The notes under the pieces were generated by a model, which saw only the letters and a list, made by a program, of their open reading frames with translations, had not been told where the DNA came from and searched no databases. Positions 17,078-25,095 of a stretch of DNA of 64,000 bases are shown piece after piece (positions within the stretch are counted from its first letter, which is position 1; every line of letters begins with the position of its first letter). The stretch is from Streptomyces avermitilis MA-4680 = NBRC 14893. Its GTDB lineage: Bacteria; Actinomycetota; Actinomycetes; Streptomycetales; Streptomycetaceae. A program made the translations under genes and the position numbers. The stretch spans positions 6,014,001 through 6,078,000 of the forward strand of contig NC_003155.5 in assembly GCF_000009765.2 (NCBI RefSeq), read 5' to 3'.

Positions 17078-18187
17078 ATGAAGCCGGAGAAGTCCGAGAG
17101 GCCCGGGAAGCCCGGGAATCCCGAGAAACCCGAGAATCCCGAGAATCCCGTGCAGACACAGTCGATGGCCCGCTCGACCCAGACCGCCACGCTCGCCGAG
17201 ATCGCCCGCGAGGCCGGCGTGTCGGCGCCGACTGTTTCGAAGGTGCTCAACGGCCGCGCCGACGTCGCCCCGGCGACCCGCGCCCGGGTCGAGGAGCTGC
17301 TCCGCTCCTACGGCTACCGCCGCCGCCGGGCCGAGGCCACCCGCTCGCCCCTGATCGACCTGGTCTTCCACGAGCTGGAGAGCGCCTGGGCGATGGAGGT
17401 CATCCGAGGGGTGGAGAACGTCGCGCGGGACGAGGGGCTGAGCGTGGTCCTGTCCGAGAGCGCTGGCCGGCTGACCCCCGGCCGGACCTGGGCCGACCAG
17501 GTCGCCGCCCGCCGCCCGCACGGTGTGATCCTGGTGCTGTCCGGGCTCGACGAGTCCCAGCGTGCGCTGCTGACCAGCAGATCCATCCCGTTCGTGGTGA
17601 TGGACCCGGCCGGCGACCCGGGTGACGACGTGCCGTCGATCGGCGCCACCAACTGGCACGGCGGGCTGGCCGCGACCCGGCATCTCGTCGAACTCGGGCA
17701 CACCAGGATCGGCGCGATCAGCGGGCCCTCGCGGATGATGTGCAGCCGGGCGCGGGTGGACGGCTACCGGGCGGCGCTGGAGACGGCGGGGCTGCCGGTG
17801 GATCCGGGGCTGGTCAAGGCGGGGGACTTCCACCACGAGGCCGGCTACCGGCTGGGCCTCGAACTGCTGCGGCGGCCGGACCGCCCCACGGCCGTGTTCG
17901 CCGGGAACGACCTCCAGGCGCTGGGCCTGTACGAGGCGGCGCGCGAACTGGGGCTGCGCATCCCGCAGGACCTGAGCGTGGTCGGGTTCGACGATCTGCC
18001 GGTGGCGCGCTGGGTGGGGCCGCCGCTGACGACCGTACGGCAGCCGCTGACGGAGATGGCGGAGGCGGCCGCGAAGCTGGTGCTGGAACTGGGGCGGGAG
18101 GCGGGGGCCTCGGTGGCGACCAGGGTGGAACTGGCGACGAGTCTGGTGGTGCGCAGCAGTACGGGGGCCGCGCCGGCGCCGGTGTAG
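17078..18187 (+). CDS. LacI-family regulator, probably of the GH10 xylanase gene
   Basis: A LacI/GalR regulator of 369 residues if started at ATG 17078, or 340 if started at ATG 17165. The helix-turn-helix is LAEIAREAGVSAPTVSKVLN and the ligand domain ends LSVVGFDDLPVARWVGPPLT. The first 30 residues are a KPENPENP-type repeat encoded by 9-bp DNA units and may be untranslated or non-conserved. It stands between the GH3 and GH10 genes, and matching CGAA-N3-TTCG boxes occur ahead of it and ahead of the xylanase gene. Autoregulation plus xylanase control is the likely role. The ligand is inferred to be a xylan breakdown product. Confidence 0.85.
   Translation: MKPEKSERPGKPGNPEKPENPENPVQTQSMARSTQTATLAEIAREAGVSAPTVSKVLNGRADVAPATRARVEELLRSYGYRRRRAEATRSPLIDLVFHELESAWAMEVIRGVENVARDEGLSVVLSESAGRLTPGRTWADQVAARRPHGVILVLSGLDESQRALLTSRSIPFVVMDPAGDPGDDVPSIGATNWHGGLAATRHLVELGHTRIGAISGPSRMMCSRARVDGYRAALETAGLPVDPGLVKAGDFHHEAGYRLGLELLRRPDRPTAVFAGNDLQALGLYEAARELGLRIPQDLSVVGFDDLPVARWVGPPLTTVRQPLTEMAEAAAKLVLELGREAGASVATRVELATSLVVRSSTGAAPAPV
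17096..17150. repeat. 9-bp repeat at the LacI gene start
   Basis: Units of the form CCCGAGAAT/CCCGGGAAG recur about six times and encode the KPGNP-EKPENPEN stretch if the upstream start is used. The array makes the true start uncertain. Confidence 0.75.
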
Positions 18188-18189
18188 GC

Positions 18190-18305
18190 GCAGGCGTAGG
18201 CGTAGGGAACGGACCGTGGCTTCCGCGTGCGTGGTTTCCGTATTCGCCGCTTCCGTATTCGCCGTTCCTGTATTCGCTGTTCCTGTATTCGCTGTTTCCG
18301 TATTG
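18190..18305. repeat. About 15-bp tandem repeat before the xylanase promoter
   Basis: After the LacI stop comes GCGTAGGCGTAGG. From about 18230 to 18300 a unit TTCCGTATTCGCCG (variant TTCCTGTATTCGCTG) recurs five times. It is more AT-rich than its surroundings and sits immediately upstream of the predicted GH10 promoter. Confidence 0.75.
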
Positions 18306-18368
18306 ACGGGTGAGGCGCGCCCCTCCACACTCTCCGAAGCCAATCGGTTGCACGACCGAAACTTTCGG
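18303..18368 (+). promoter_or_regulatory. GH10 xylanase promoter and palindromic operator
   Basis: A possible -35 TTGACG (18303-18308) lies 17 bases before CACACT (18326-18331); the -10 is weak. Downstream, CCGAAACTTTCGG (18356-18368) is a 13-bp palindrome with one central base, of the GAAA-N-TTTC kind reported ahead of Streptomyces xylanase genes. The ribosome site GGAGG overlaps its end. Confidence 0.65.
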
Positions 18369-18379
18369 AGGCACCCGCC

Positions 18380-19735
18380 ATGAGATCTCTGAAAAGATCA
18401 GGCTTATCCCCGGCGTCCTTGCTCACCGGCATCGCGGCCCTGGCCGCCCTGCTGGCCGCGGCCCCCGCCGCGCACGCCGCCGACACGCCGCTCCGTGACC
18501 TCGCCGCCGCCAAGGGCAAGGTCATCGGTACCGCGGTCACCGGCTCCAAGCTGACCGGCACGTACGGCGACATCGCCGGGGCCCAGTTCAACTCGCTGAC
18601 CCCCGGCAACGCCATGAAGTGGGGCTCGGTCGAGCCCACCCAGGGCACGTACAACTGGACCGAGGCCGACCAGATCGTCGCCTTCGCGCAGGCCCACAAC
18701 CAGCAGGTACGCGGGCACACCCTGGTCTGGCACAGCCAGAACCCGAGCTGGCTGACGAACGGCACCTGGACCCCGGCCCAGCTCGGCACGCTGCTCCAGA
18801 ACCACATCACCACCGAAGTCACCCGCTACCAGGGCAAGCTGGCGGCCTGGGACGTGGTGAACGAGCCGTTCAACGAGGACGGCACCTACCGCTCGACCCT
18901 CTGGTACAACGGCCTCGGCTCCGATTACATCGCCCAGGCCCTGACCGCGGCGCGCGCGGCGGACCCGAGCGCGAAGCTCTACATCAACGACTACAACGTC
19001 GAGGGCGTCAACGCGAAGAGCACCGCGCTCTACAACCTGGTCAAGTCCCTCAAGGACCGCGGGGTTCCGATCGACGGGGTCGGCCTCCAGGCCCACCTCG
19101 TGCTCGGCCAGGTGCCGTCCACGCTCCAGCAGAACATCCAGCGCTTCGCCGACCTCGGGGTGGACGTGGCGATCACGGAGCTGGACATCCGTATGCAGCT
19201 GCCCGCCACGGACGCGAAGCTGACGCAGCAGGCGGCCGACTACAAGGCCGTGCTGGACGCGTGCGTGGCGGTGACCCGGTGCGTCGGCGTCACCGTCTGG
19301 GGCTTCACGGACTCCGACTCCTGGATCCCGGACGTCTTCTCCGGCTACGGCGCGGCGACGCCGTACGACGAGAACTACGCGCCGAAACCGGCGTACCACG
19401 CGATCGCGACGGCACTCGGGGGCACCTCGACACCGCCCACGGGCGCGTGCACGGCGACGTACAGCGTCACGAGCCAGTGGAACGCGGGCTTCACGGGCCA
19501 GGTGCGGATCGCCTGTTCCGGGGCCTCCCTGTCGGCGTGGAAGGTGAGCTGGACGTACGGCGCGGGCCAGCAGATCACGCAGGCGTGGAACGCGACGTGC
19601 ACCCAGTCGGGGACGGCGGTGAGTTGCGCGAACGCCTCCTACAACGGCACCGTCCCGAACGGCGGTTCGGTCACCTTCGGCTTCAACGCGTCATGGAGCG
19701 GAAGCAACCCGCTGCCGACAGTGACGCTGGGGTAA
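18380..19735 (+). CDS. Secreted GH10 endo-1,4-beta-xylanase with CBM2
   Basis: A 451-residue secreted xylanase. A signal peptide ends near AAPAAHA-ADTPL (about residue 34). The GH10 barrel spans about residues 38-345, with the acid/base Glu162 in DVVNEPFNED and the nucleophile Glu267 in ITELDIRM. HTLVWHSQ and GVTVWGFTDSDSWI also fit. After a short SGT-TPPTG linker the C-terminal 95 residues form a CBM2 (CTATYSVTSQWNAGFTGQVR...), with its paired cysteines and exposed tryptophans. ATG 18380 lies eight bases after GGAGG. It should release oligosaccharides for the nearby importer. Confidence 0.95.
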   Translation: MRSLKRSGLSPASLLTGIAALAALLAAAPAAHAADTPLRDLAAAKGKVIGTAVTGSKLTGTYGDIAGAQFNSLTPGNAMKWGSVEPTQGTYNWTEADQIVAFAQAHNQQVRGHTLVWHSQNPSWLTNGTWTPAQLGTLLQNHITTEVTRYQGKLAAWDVVNEPFNEDGTYRSTLWYNGLGSDYIAQALTAARAADPSAKLYINDYNVEGVNAKSTALYNLVKSLKDRGVPIDGVGLQAHLVLGQVPSTLQQNIQRFADLGVDVAITELDIRMQLPATDAKLTQQAADYKAVLDACVAVTRCVGVTVWGFTDSDSWIPDVFSGYGAATPYDENYAPKPAYHAIATALGGTSTPPTGACTATYSVTSQWNAGFTGQVRIACSGASLSAWKVSWTYGAGQQITQAWNATCTQSGTAVSCANASYNGTVPNGGSVTFGFNASWSGSNPLPTVTLG

Positions 19736-19807
19736 GACGCGCCTGAGAAGTCTGAGATTTTCGCAAGAATGCCGGTCACACGTCCCCGCTCGTAATAATT
19801 CGGACTT

Positions 19808-20893
19808 ATGTTCCTCCGCGTGACTGGAGAAGACGAGCGCGGGGACGACAACGGGGGCGCGGTCAGACGTCCGGGCCGGCGGTCCCGCCTGCTGAAGGGC
19901 GTCGGCATCGCGCTCGCCGGCGGCCTCGTCCTCGGCGCCGCCGGGGCGGGCTGGGCGTACTGGCGTCTGAACCACAACATCAAGAGCGTCGACATCAACA
20001 GCGCGCTCGGCGACGACCGCCCGGCGCGGTCGGTGACCTCCCCGTCTCCGGCCGCGTCGGCGTCCGCCTCGGCCACCCCCCTCCCCAGCGGCGCCCTGAA
20101 CATCCTGGTCCTCGGCTCGGACTCGCGCAGCGGCAAGGCCAACGCGACGCTCGGCGGGGGCGACAGCTCGGGTGCCCGCTCCGACACCGCGATGGTCGTC
20201 CACATCGACGAGGGCCGGACGGAGGCGACGGTGGTGAGCATCCCGCGCGACACGCTGGTCACGCGCCCCTCGTGCCCGCTGACGTCGGGCGGTACGACGG
20301 CGGTGGCGTACAACGCGATGTTCAACAGCGCGTACGCGGTGGGCGGCCCGGTCTGCGCGGTGAAGACGGTCGAGTCATTGACGAACATCCGCATGGACCA
20401 CTACCTGGAGATCGACTTCTCCGGCTTCGCCAAGCTGGTGAACGCGCTGGGCGGCGTCACGGTGACCACGGACGAGGACATCGACGACGACAAGAGCCAT
20501 CTGCACCTCAAGGCGGGCGAGCACCACCTCACCGGCAAGCAGGCGCTGGCCCTCGCCCGCACCCGCCACGGCATAGGCGACGGCAGCGACCTGGGCCGCA
20601 TAGGACTCCAGCAGAAGCTCGTGAAGGCACTCCTGGACCAGATCGCCTCGACGAACCTCCTGACCGACCCCACCGGCCTCTACAAGGTCGCGGACGCGAT
20701 CACGGGCAGCCTCACCACGGACACGGGTCTCGACTCCCTGGGCGAACTGATGAACCTGGGCGAGAGCCTGAAGGGCCTGTCGTCGGAGCGGGTCAGCACG
20801 GTGATGCTGCCGGTGGCGACGGCCCCCTCGGACCCCAACCGGGTGGTGGCGAAGGAACCGGCGGCGAGCGCGTTGTGGACGTCGCTGCGCTGA
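19808..20893 (+). CDS. LCP-family (LytR-CpsA-Psr) cell-wall ligase
   Basis: A 361-residue membrane protein of the LCP family, which moves lipid-linked glycopolymers onto peptidoglycan outside the cell. A basic cytoplasmic head (RRPGRRSRLLKG) is followed by one membrane helix (about residues 33-58). The catalytic domain has LNILVLGSDSRSG, SDTAMVVHIDEGRTEATVVS, SIPRDTLV, the MDHYLEIDFSGFAKLVNALG region and ALALARTRHGIGDGSDLGR. These carry the conserved Arg and Asp residues for pyrophosphate binding. The start may be ATG 19808 or GTG 19823. It stands alone between the xylanase gene and the ECF42 locus. Confidence 0.9.
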   Translation: MFLRVTGEDERGDDNGGAVRRPGRRSRLLKGVGIALAGGLVLGAAGAGWAYWRLNHNIKSVDINSALGDDRPARSVTSPSPAASASASATPLPSGALNILVLGSDSRSGKANATLGGGDSSGARSDTAMVVHIDEGRTEATVVSIPRDTLVTRPSCPLTSGGTTAVAYNAMFNSAYAVGGPVCAVKTVESLTNIRMDHYLEIDFSGFAKLVNALGGVTVTTDEDIDDDKSHLHLKAGEHHLTGKQALALARTRHGIGDGSDLGRIGLQQKLVKALLDQIASTNLLTDPTGLYKVADAITGSLTTDTGLDSLGELMNLGESLKGLSSERVSTVMLPVATAPSDPNRVVAKEPAASALWTSLR

Positions 20894-20932
20894 TCCCCTC
20901 CCGTGCGACCTGCGGAAACGCCCCGCGCGGAA

Positions 20933-20948
20933 AATTCTTCGAAGAATT
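20933..20948. promoter_or_regulatory. 16-bp perfect palindrome AATTCTTCGAAGAATT
   Basis: An AT-rich perfect palindrome between the LCP stop and the ECF42-type promoter; its end is ten bases before the -35 element. It has no loop and no T-run, so a protein-binding site is more likely than a terminator. Confidence 0.55.
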
Positions 20949-20958
20949 CCGGCGGCCG

Positions 20959-20985
20959 TGTCGATCCGCGGGGACCCCGTTCGAC
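20959..20985 (+). promoter_or_regulatory. ECF42-type promoter of the DGPF gene
   Basis: TGTCGA (20959-20964) is followed after 17 bases by CGAC (20982-20985). From memory, the ECF42 group of Streptomyces venezuelae uses TGTCGA in the -35 and CGA/TC in the -10 region. The start would fall near 20992, about 80 bases before the ATG at 21075, making the ECF42 locus self-activating. Confidence 0.65.
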
Positions 20986-21074
20986 GCACAGGTGAGAGGC
21001 GGGGAGAGACCCCGTCCGGCAGCCTGGACGGCGGGGACGCGCCCCGCCGTCGTGCCGCAGTCGAAGGAGTCACC

Positions 21075-21431
21075 ATGCCGCGTTACCTGTCGCTCATCCA
21101 GATCGACGAGAGCACCGCGCCCGCCGAGGGACCGAGCCCCGAACTGATGCAGCGCATGGGGGAGCTGCTCGAGGAGATCACCAAGGCGGGCGTCATGCTC
21201 GACACCGCCGGGCTGACGCCGACCGCCCAGGGGAAGCGAGTGCACTGGGCCGGCGGAGAGCTGTCCGTCACCGACGGGCCCTTCACCGAGTCCAAGGAGG
21301 TCGTCGGCGGTTATGCGCTCATGCAGTGCAAGGACATGGCGGAGGCCCTGGAGTGGACCAAGCGGTTCCTGAAGGTGCACGAGGAGCACTGGACCGTGAC
21401 CTGTGAGGTGCGGGAGATCGCCGAGGGCTGA
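21075..21431 (+). CDS. DGPF/YCII-related protein, ECF42 partner
   Basis: A 118-residue YCII-fold protein with the name-giving motif in TDGPFTESKEVVGGYALMQC. Such proteins are small dimers of unknown chemistry and are genomically tied to ECF42 sigma factors. ATG 21075 follows GAAGGAG; the open frame upstream lacks such a site and overlaps the promoter. C-terminal EHWTVTCEVREIAEG is typical. The sigma gene starts 93 bases downstream, and an ECF42-type promoter stands upstream, so both are probably co-expressed. It is a predicted cytoplasmic protein. Confidence 0.9.
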   Translation: MPRYLSLIQIDESTAPAEGPSPELMQRMGELLEEITKAGVMLDTAGLTPTAQGKRVHWAGGELSVTDGPFTESKEVVGGYALMQCKDMAEALEWTKRFLKVHEEHWTVTCEVREIAEG

Positions 21432-21524
21432 GCCAGGCGCTGAGCCTGCGCCGGGCCAGGCGCCGAGCCGCGGCTCGAGTCGTGGCTTGGCCCGGCCGTC
21501 CCCGTGGGTGTGTGATGGTGGGTT

Positions 21525-22799
21525 GTGGAACAGCAGCCCACCGCCACCGCCGCCATCGAAGCCACCGTCGAAACCGTCTTCCGCATCGAGTCGCCCCGCA
21601 TCATCGCCGGCGTCGCCCGGATCGTGCGGGACGTCGGTATCGCCGAGGAACTGGCGCAGGACGCGCTGGTCGCCGCCCTGGAGCAGTGGCCGAGGGACGG
21701 GGTGCCCGACAACCCCGGCGCCTGGCTCACGGCCACCGCCAAACATCGCGCCATCGACCTCGTACGCCGCCGGGAGCGCTACGCCCGCAAGCTGGAGGAG
21801 GTGGGGCGGGACCTCTCGTCGACCGCCCCGCACCACCTCGACGAGCCGGCCGACCCCGACGACATCGACGACGACCTGCTGCGGCTCGTCTTCACCGCCT
21901 GCCACCCCGTGCTGTCCGCCGAGGCCCGCATCGCGCTCACCCTGCGGCTGCTCGGCGGGCTGACCACGCCCGAGATCGCCCGCGCGTTCCTCGCGCCGGA
22001 GGCGACCGTCGCCCAGCGCATCGTGCGCGCCAAGCGGACGCTGGCGACGAAGGGGGTCGCCTTCGAGGTCCCGTACGGACCGGAACGCGAAGCCCGGCTG
22101 GGCTCGGTCCTGGAGGTCATCTACCTCATCTTCAACGAGGGGTACGCCGCCACCGCCGGCGACGACCTGCTGCGCCCCGCCCTGTGCGAGGACGCGCTCC
22201 GACTCGCCCGCGTACTCGCCGAGTTGATGCCCAAGGAGCCCGAGGTGCACGGGCTGGCGGCGCTGCTGGAGCTTCAGGAGTCGCGCGCGGGCGCCCGCAC
22301 CGGACCGTCCGGCGAGCCGGTCCTCCTCAAGGACCAGAACCGGCTCCGCTGGAACCGGATGCTGATCCGCCGGGGCTTCACCGCGCTCGGACGCGCCAAC
22401 GCCGTCGCCACCGGCGGCCTCGGCCCGTACGCCCTCCAGGCCGCGATCGCCGCCTGCCACGCCCGGGCCTACGCGTACGAGGACACCGACTGGGCGCAGA
22501 TCGTCACGCTCTACGGACTCCTCGCGGCCCGCTCCCCGTCCCCCGTCGTCGAGTTGAACCGCGCGGTCGCCGTCTCGATGGCCGAGGGCCCCGGCCCCGC
22601 CCTGGAGATCGTCGACGCCCTCGCCGCCGAACCCTCCCTGCGTGACTACCACTTGCTGCCCAGTGTCCGCGGCGACCTGCTCGCCCGCCTCGGCCGTACG
22701 ACGGAGGCCCGCGCCGAGTTCGCCCGTGCCGCCGCCCTCACCCGCAACGAACGGGAACGGGAGCTGTTGCTGGCCCGGGCGGAAGGGCGCGGGCAGTGA
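21525..22799 (+). CDS. ECF42-group RNA polymerase sigma factor
   Basis: A 424-residue ECF sigma factor with a long C-terminal extension. The sigma2 region is ESPRIIAGVARIVRDVGIAE, with AWLTATAKHRAIDLVRRRERY. Sigma4 is RLLGGLTTPEIARAFLAPEATVAQR. The remaining 240 residues (YLIFNEGYAAT..., VELNRAVAVSMAEGP, NERERELLLARAE) form the DUF6596/TPR-like tail typical of this group, which replaces an anti-sigma factor. GTG 21525 fits the usual N-terminus. The DGPF gene directly upstream confirms the group. Its signal is unknown. Confidence 0.93.
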   Translation: MEQQPTATAAIEATVETVFRIESPRIIAGVARIVRDVGIAEELAQDALVAALEQWPRDGVPDNPGAWLTATAKHRAIDLVRRRERYARKLEEVGRDLSSTAPHHLDEPADPDDIDDDLLRLVFTACHPVLSAEARIALTLRLLGGLTTPEIARAFLAPEATVAQRIVRAKRTLATKGVAFEVPYGPEREARLGSVLEVIYLIFNEGYAATAGDDLLRPALCEDALRLARVLAELMPKEPEVHGLAALLELQESRAGARTGPSGEPVLLKDQNRLRWNRMLIRRGFTALGRANAVATGGLGPYALQAAIAACHARAYAYEDTDWAQIVTLYGLLAARSPSPVVELNRAVAVSMAEGPGPALEIVDALAAEPSLRDYHLLPSVRGDLLARLGRTTEARAEFARAAALTRNERERELLLARAEGRGQ

Positions 22800-22911
22800 G
22801 CGGACAGTTGCCGGCCCGGGCGGAAGGGCGCGGACAGGGCGCGCGCGGACAGGGGGGCGGGCAGCGGAGCGGACAGGGAAGCGCCGGTGCGATGCGCGCA
22901 CCCGGTTCCCG

Positions 22912-24084
22912 CTACGGGACCGCCGGGTGCCCGATCAGCATCGTCGGGGCGCCCGCGACCCGGGTCAGGAAGACGGTGGCCGAGTTCGGGCCGTGCGGCT
23001 TGACCTTCTTGCGCAGCTCCTCCGGTTCGACGGCCGACCCGCGCTTCTTCACGGTCAGGATCCCGACCTCCCGCTCCCGCAGCAGCACCCTCAGCTTCTT
23101 CACGTTGAAGGGGAGCTGGTCGGTGATCTCGTAGGCGGTCGCATACGGCGTCGGGCGCAGTTCGTCCGCCGTGACGTAGGCGATCGTCTCGTCGACGAGG
23201 CCGCCGTCCAGCTCCTGGGCGACCTCCGCGACGAGATGCGCCCGGATGACGGCGCCGTCGGGCTCGTACAGATACCGGCCGAGCGGGCGCACCGCGGGGT
23301 CCGGCAGGCCGCGGCCGCGCAGGACCCGCGGGCCCGGCAGCAGGGTCGCCCGCACCAGCCCCGGCTCGGTGCCGAACCACAGCACCGCCTCCTTCACGTC
23401 CCCGCCGTCCGAGATCCACTCCGCCTCGGCCTCGGCGGGGATCGCCTCGTGGGGGATGCCCGGCGCGATCTTCAGCGCGGCCCGCGGTGCCGCGAGGGCC
23501 GTACCGATCGCCCAGGAGAGCGGCGGCGAGTACGCCTCCGGGTCGAAGACACGGCCCCGGCCGCCGCGCCGCGCCGGATCCACGAAGACCGCGTCGTACG
23601 GGCCCGGGTCGACCTCCGTGACATCCGCCTCCCGCACCTCGATCAGGTCCGTCAGGCCCAGTTCCCCGGCGTTCGCGCGGGCCACCGCCGCCGTGAGCGG
23701 GTCGCGGTCCACCGCCAGGACCCGGATCCCGGCGCGGGCCAGCGCGATCGCGTCGCCGCCGATGCCGCAGCACAGATCGGCCACGGACGTCACCCCCAGC
23801 TCCCGAAGCCGCAGCGCCCGGTGCGTCGCCACCGCCGCGCGCGTCGACTGCTCGACCCCGTTCGGGGTGAAGAACATCCGCGCCGCGTCCTCGGCCGCGA
23901 ACTTCGCCGCCGCCCGCTGCCGCAGCCGCGCCTGTCCGAGGGCCGCCGAGACCAGCTCCGCGGGGTGCTCGCGGCGCAGCCGGGTCGCGACGGCCAGCTC
24001 CCGCGCCGGCGCGGTGTCGCGCACCTCGTCGAGCAGGGCGCGGCCTTCAGGGGTGAGCAGGGAGGCGAAGGAGAGGTCGTTCAC
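22912..24084 (-). CDS. Class I SAM-dependent methyltransferase with THUMP-like tail
   Basis: A 390-residue putative methyltransferase. The SAM-binding site is VADLCCGIGGDAIALARAG with the acidic VLAVDRDPLTAAVARANAG. AVFVDPARRGGRGR is a catalytic-loop-like DPxR motif. The C-terminal 70 residues (NVKKLRVLLREREVGILTVK) match THUMP-like domains, which hints at RNA as substrate, but this is not proven. The GTG at 24084 starts VNDLSFASLLTPEGRALL; the frame continues upstream through the antisense of the deacetylase gene without meaning. It ends about 110 bases from the sigma gene, convergently. Confidence 0.85.
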   Translation of the reverse strand: MNDLSFASLLTPEGRALLDEVRDTAPARELAVATRLRREHPAELVSAALGQARLRQRAAAKFAAEDAARMFFTPNGVEQSTRAAVATHRALRLRELGVTSVADLCCGIGGDAIALARAGIRVLAVDRDPLTAAVARANAGELGLTDLIEVREADVTEVDPGPYDAVFVDPARRGGRGRVFDPEAYSPPLSWAIGTALAAPRAALKIAPGIPHEAIPAEAEAEWISDGGDVKEAVLWFGTEPGLVRATLLPGPRVLRGRGLPDPAVRPLGRYLYEPDGAVIRAHLVAEVAQELDGGLVDETIAYVTADELRPTPYATAYEITDQLPFNVKKLRVLLREREVGILTVKKRGSAVEPEELRKKVKPHGPNSATVFLTRVAGAPTMLIGHPAVP

Positions 24085-24174
24085 CCGGCCATTGTCGGCC
24101 AGTCGGTGGACGGTGTGCGTCCGGCCGAGGTGTCGGCCCGGCGCGAAGGCCCCGGGCTGCGAGGATCCGGCGCC

Positions 24175-25095
24175 ATGCGACCCGTACGACAAAATGATGA
24201 AAAGCGCGCGAAGCGGACGGTGGCGCCCCGGGCTGCCGTCGCCGTGCTCGCCCTGGCGGCCCTCGCCTCCGGCTGCGCCGGCGCGGACAGCCCCGTGCGG
24301 CCGGCCCCCGGCCCGCAGCCGCTCAAGGCACCGCCCGCCCGCGCCCTCGACTCGTACGCCTCGAAACTGCGCCTCTCGCTCGCCGCCCGGGCCGCGGCCG
24401 CCAAGCGCTGGGGGCTGACGAAGACGCCGCTGACCGCGCCGGCACCCCCGGTCAAGAAGCCGGTGATCACGTTCCGCAAGGGCTTCGAGGTCACGGACGG
24501 GGAAGGCCTGCCGCCCGTCTTCACGACCGTCCCGACCAAGGACAAGGTCGTCTTCCTCACCATCGACGACGGCGCCGAGAAGGACCCGGCGTTCCTGCGG
24601 ATGATGAGCGACCTGAAGATTCCGTACACCGCCTTCCTGAGCAACTACCTCGTCGAGGACGACTACGGGTACTTCCGGGAGATGCGCCGCCAGGGCGTCA
24701 CCCTCAACAACCACACCCTCACCCACCCCTACCTGCCCGGACTGTCGTACGAGGAGCAGGAGCACGAGATCTGCGGCATGCAGGACATCATGGAGAAGCG
24801 GCTCGGCAAGCGGCCCGCGCTCTTCCGGCCGCCCTACGGCAACTACAACGGGGACACCCTGCGCGCCGCCAGGTCCTGCGGCATCAAGTACGCCCCGATC
24901 TGGAACGAAGAGGTCTTCGTCGACCACTGGGAGTACCGCGAGACGGACCAGAGCCTGCACCCCGGCGACATCGTGCTCACCCACTTCCGGGGCAAGGAGG
25001 ACTGGCAGGGCACGATGCCCGACATGATCCGCCGGTTCATGGAGAAGGTCACGGACGAGGGGTACGCGGTGGCCCGCCTGGAGGACTACCTGTGA
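24175..25095 (+). CDS. Polysaccharide deacetylase (NodB-type) lipoprotein
   Basis: A 306-residue CE4 (NodB homology) protein with a lipoprotein signal ending at Cys34 (ASGC). The catalytic motifs are intact: VVFLTIDDGAEKDP (base and metal Asp), NNHTLTHPYL (the two metal His), and RPPYGNYNG. It should therefore de-N-acetylate peptidoglycan or another surface glycan outside the membrane. ATG 24175 is used because it gives the signal peptide. Its stop overlaps the start of the next gene (GTGA, 25092-25095), a diverged paralogue. Confidence 0.88.
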   Translation: MRPVRQNDEKRAKRTVAPRAAVAVLALAALASGCAGADSPVRPAPGPQPLKAPPARALDSYASKLRLSLAARAAAAKRWGLTKTPLTAPAPPVKKPVITFRKGFEVTDGEGLPPVFTTVPTKDKVVFLTIDDGAEKDPAFLRMMSDLKIPYTAFLSNYLVEDDYGYFREMRRQGVTLNNHTLTHPYLPGLSYEEQEHEICGMQDIMEKRLGKRPALFRPPYGNYNGDTLRAARSCGIKYAPIWNEEVFVDHWEYRETDQSLHPGDIVLTHFRGKEDWQGTMPDMIRRFMEKVTDEGYAVARLEDYL

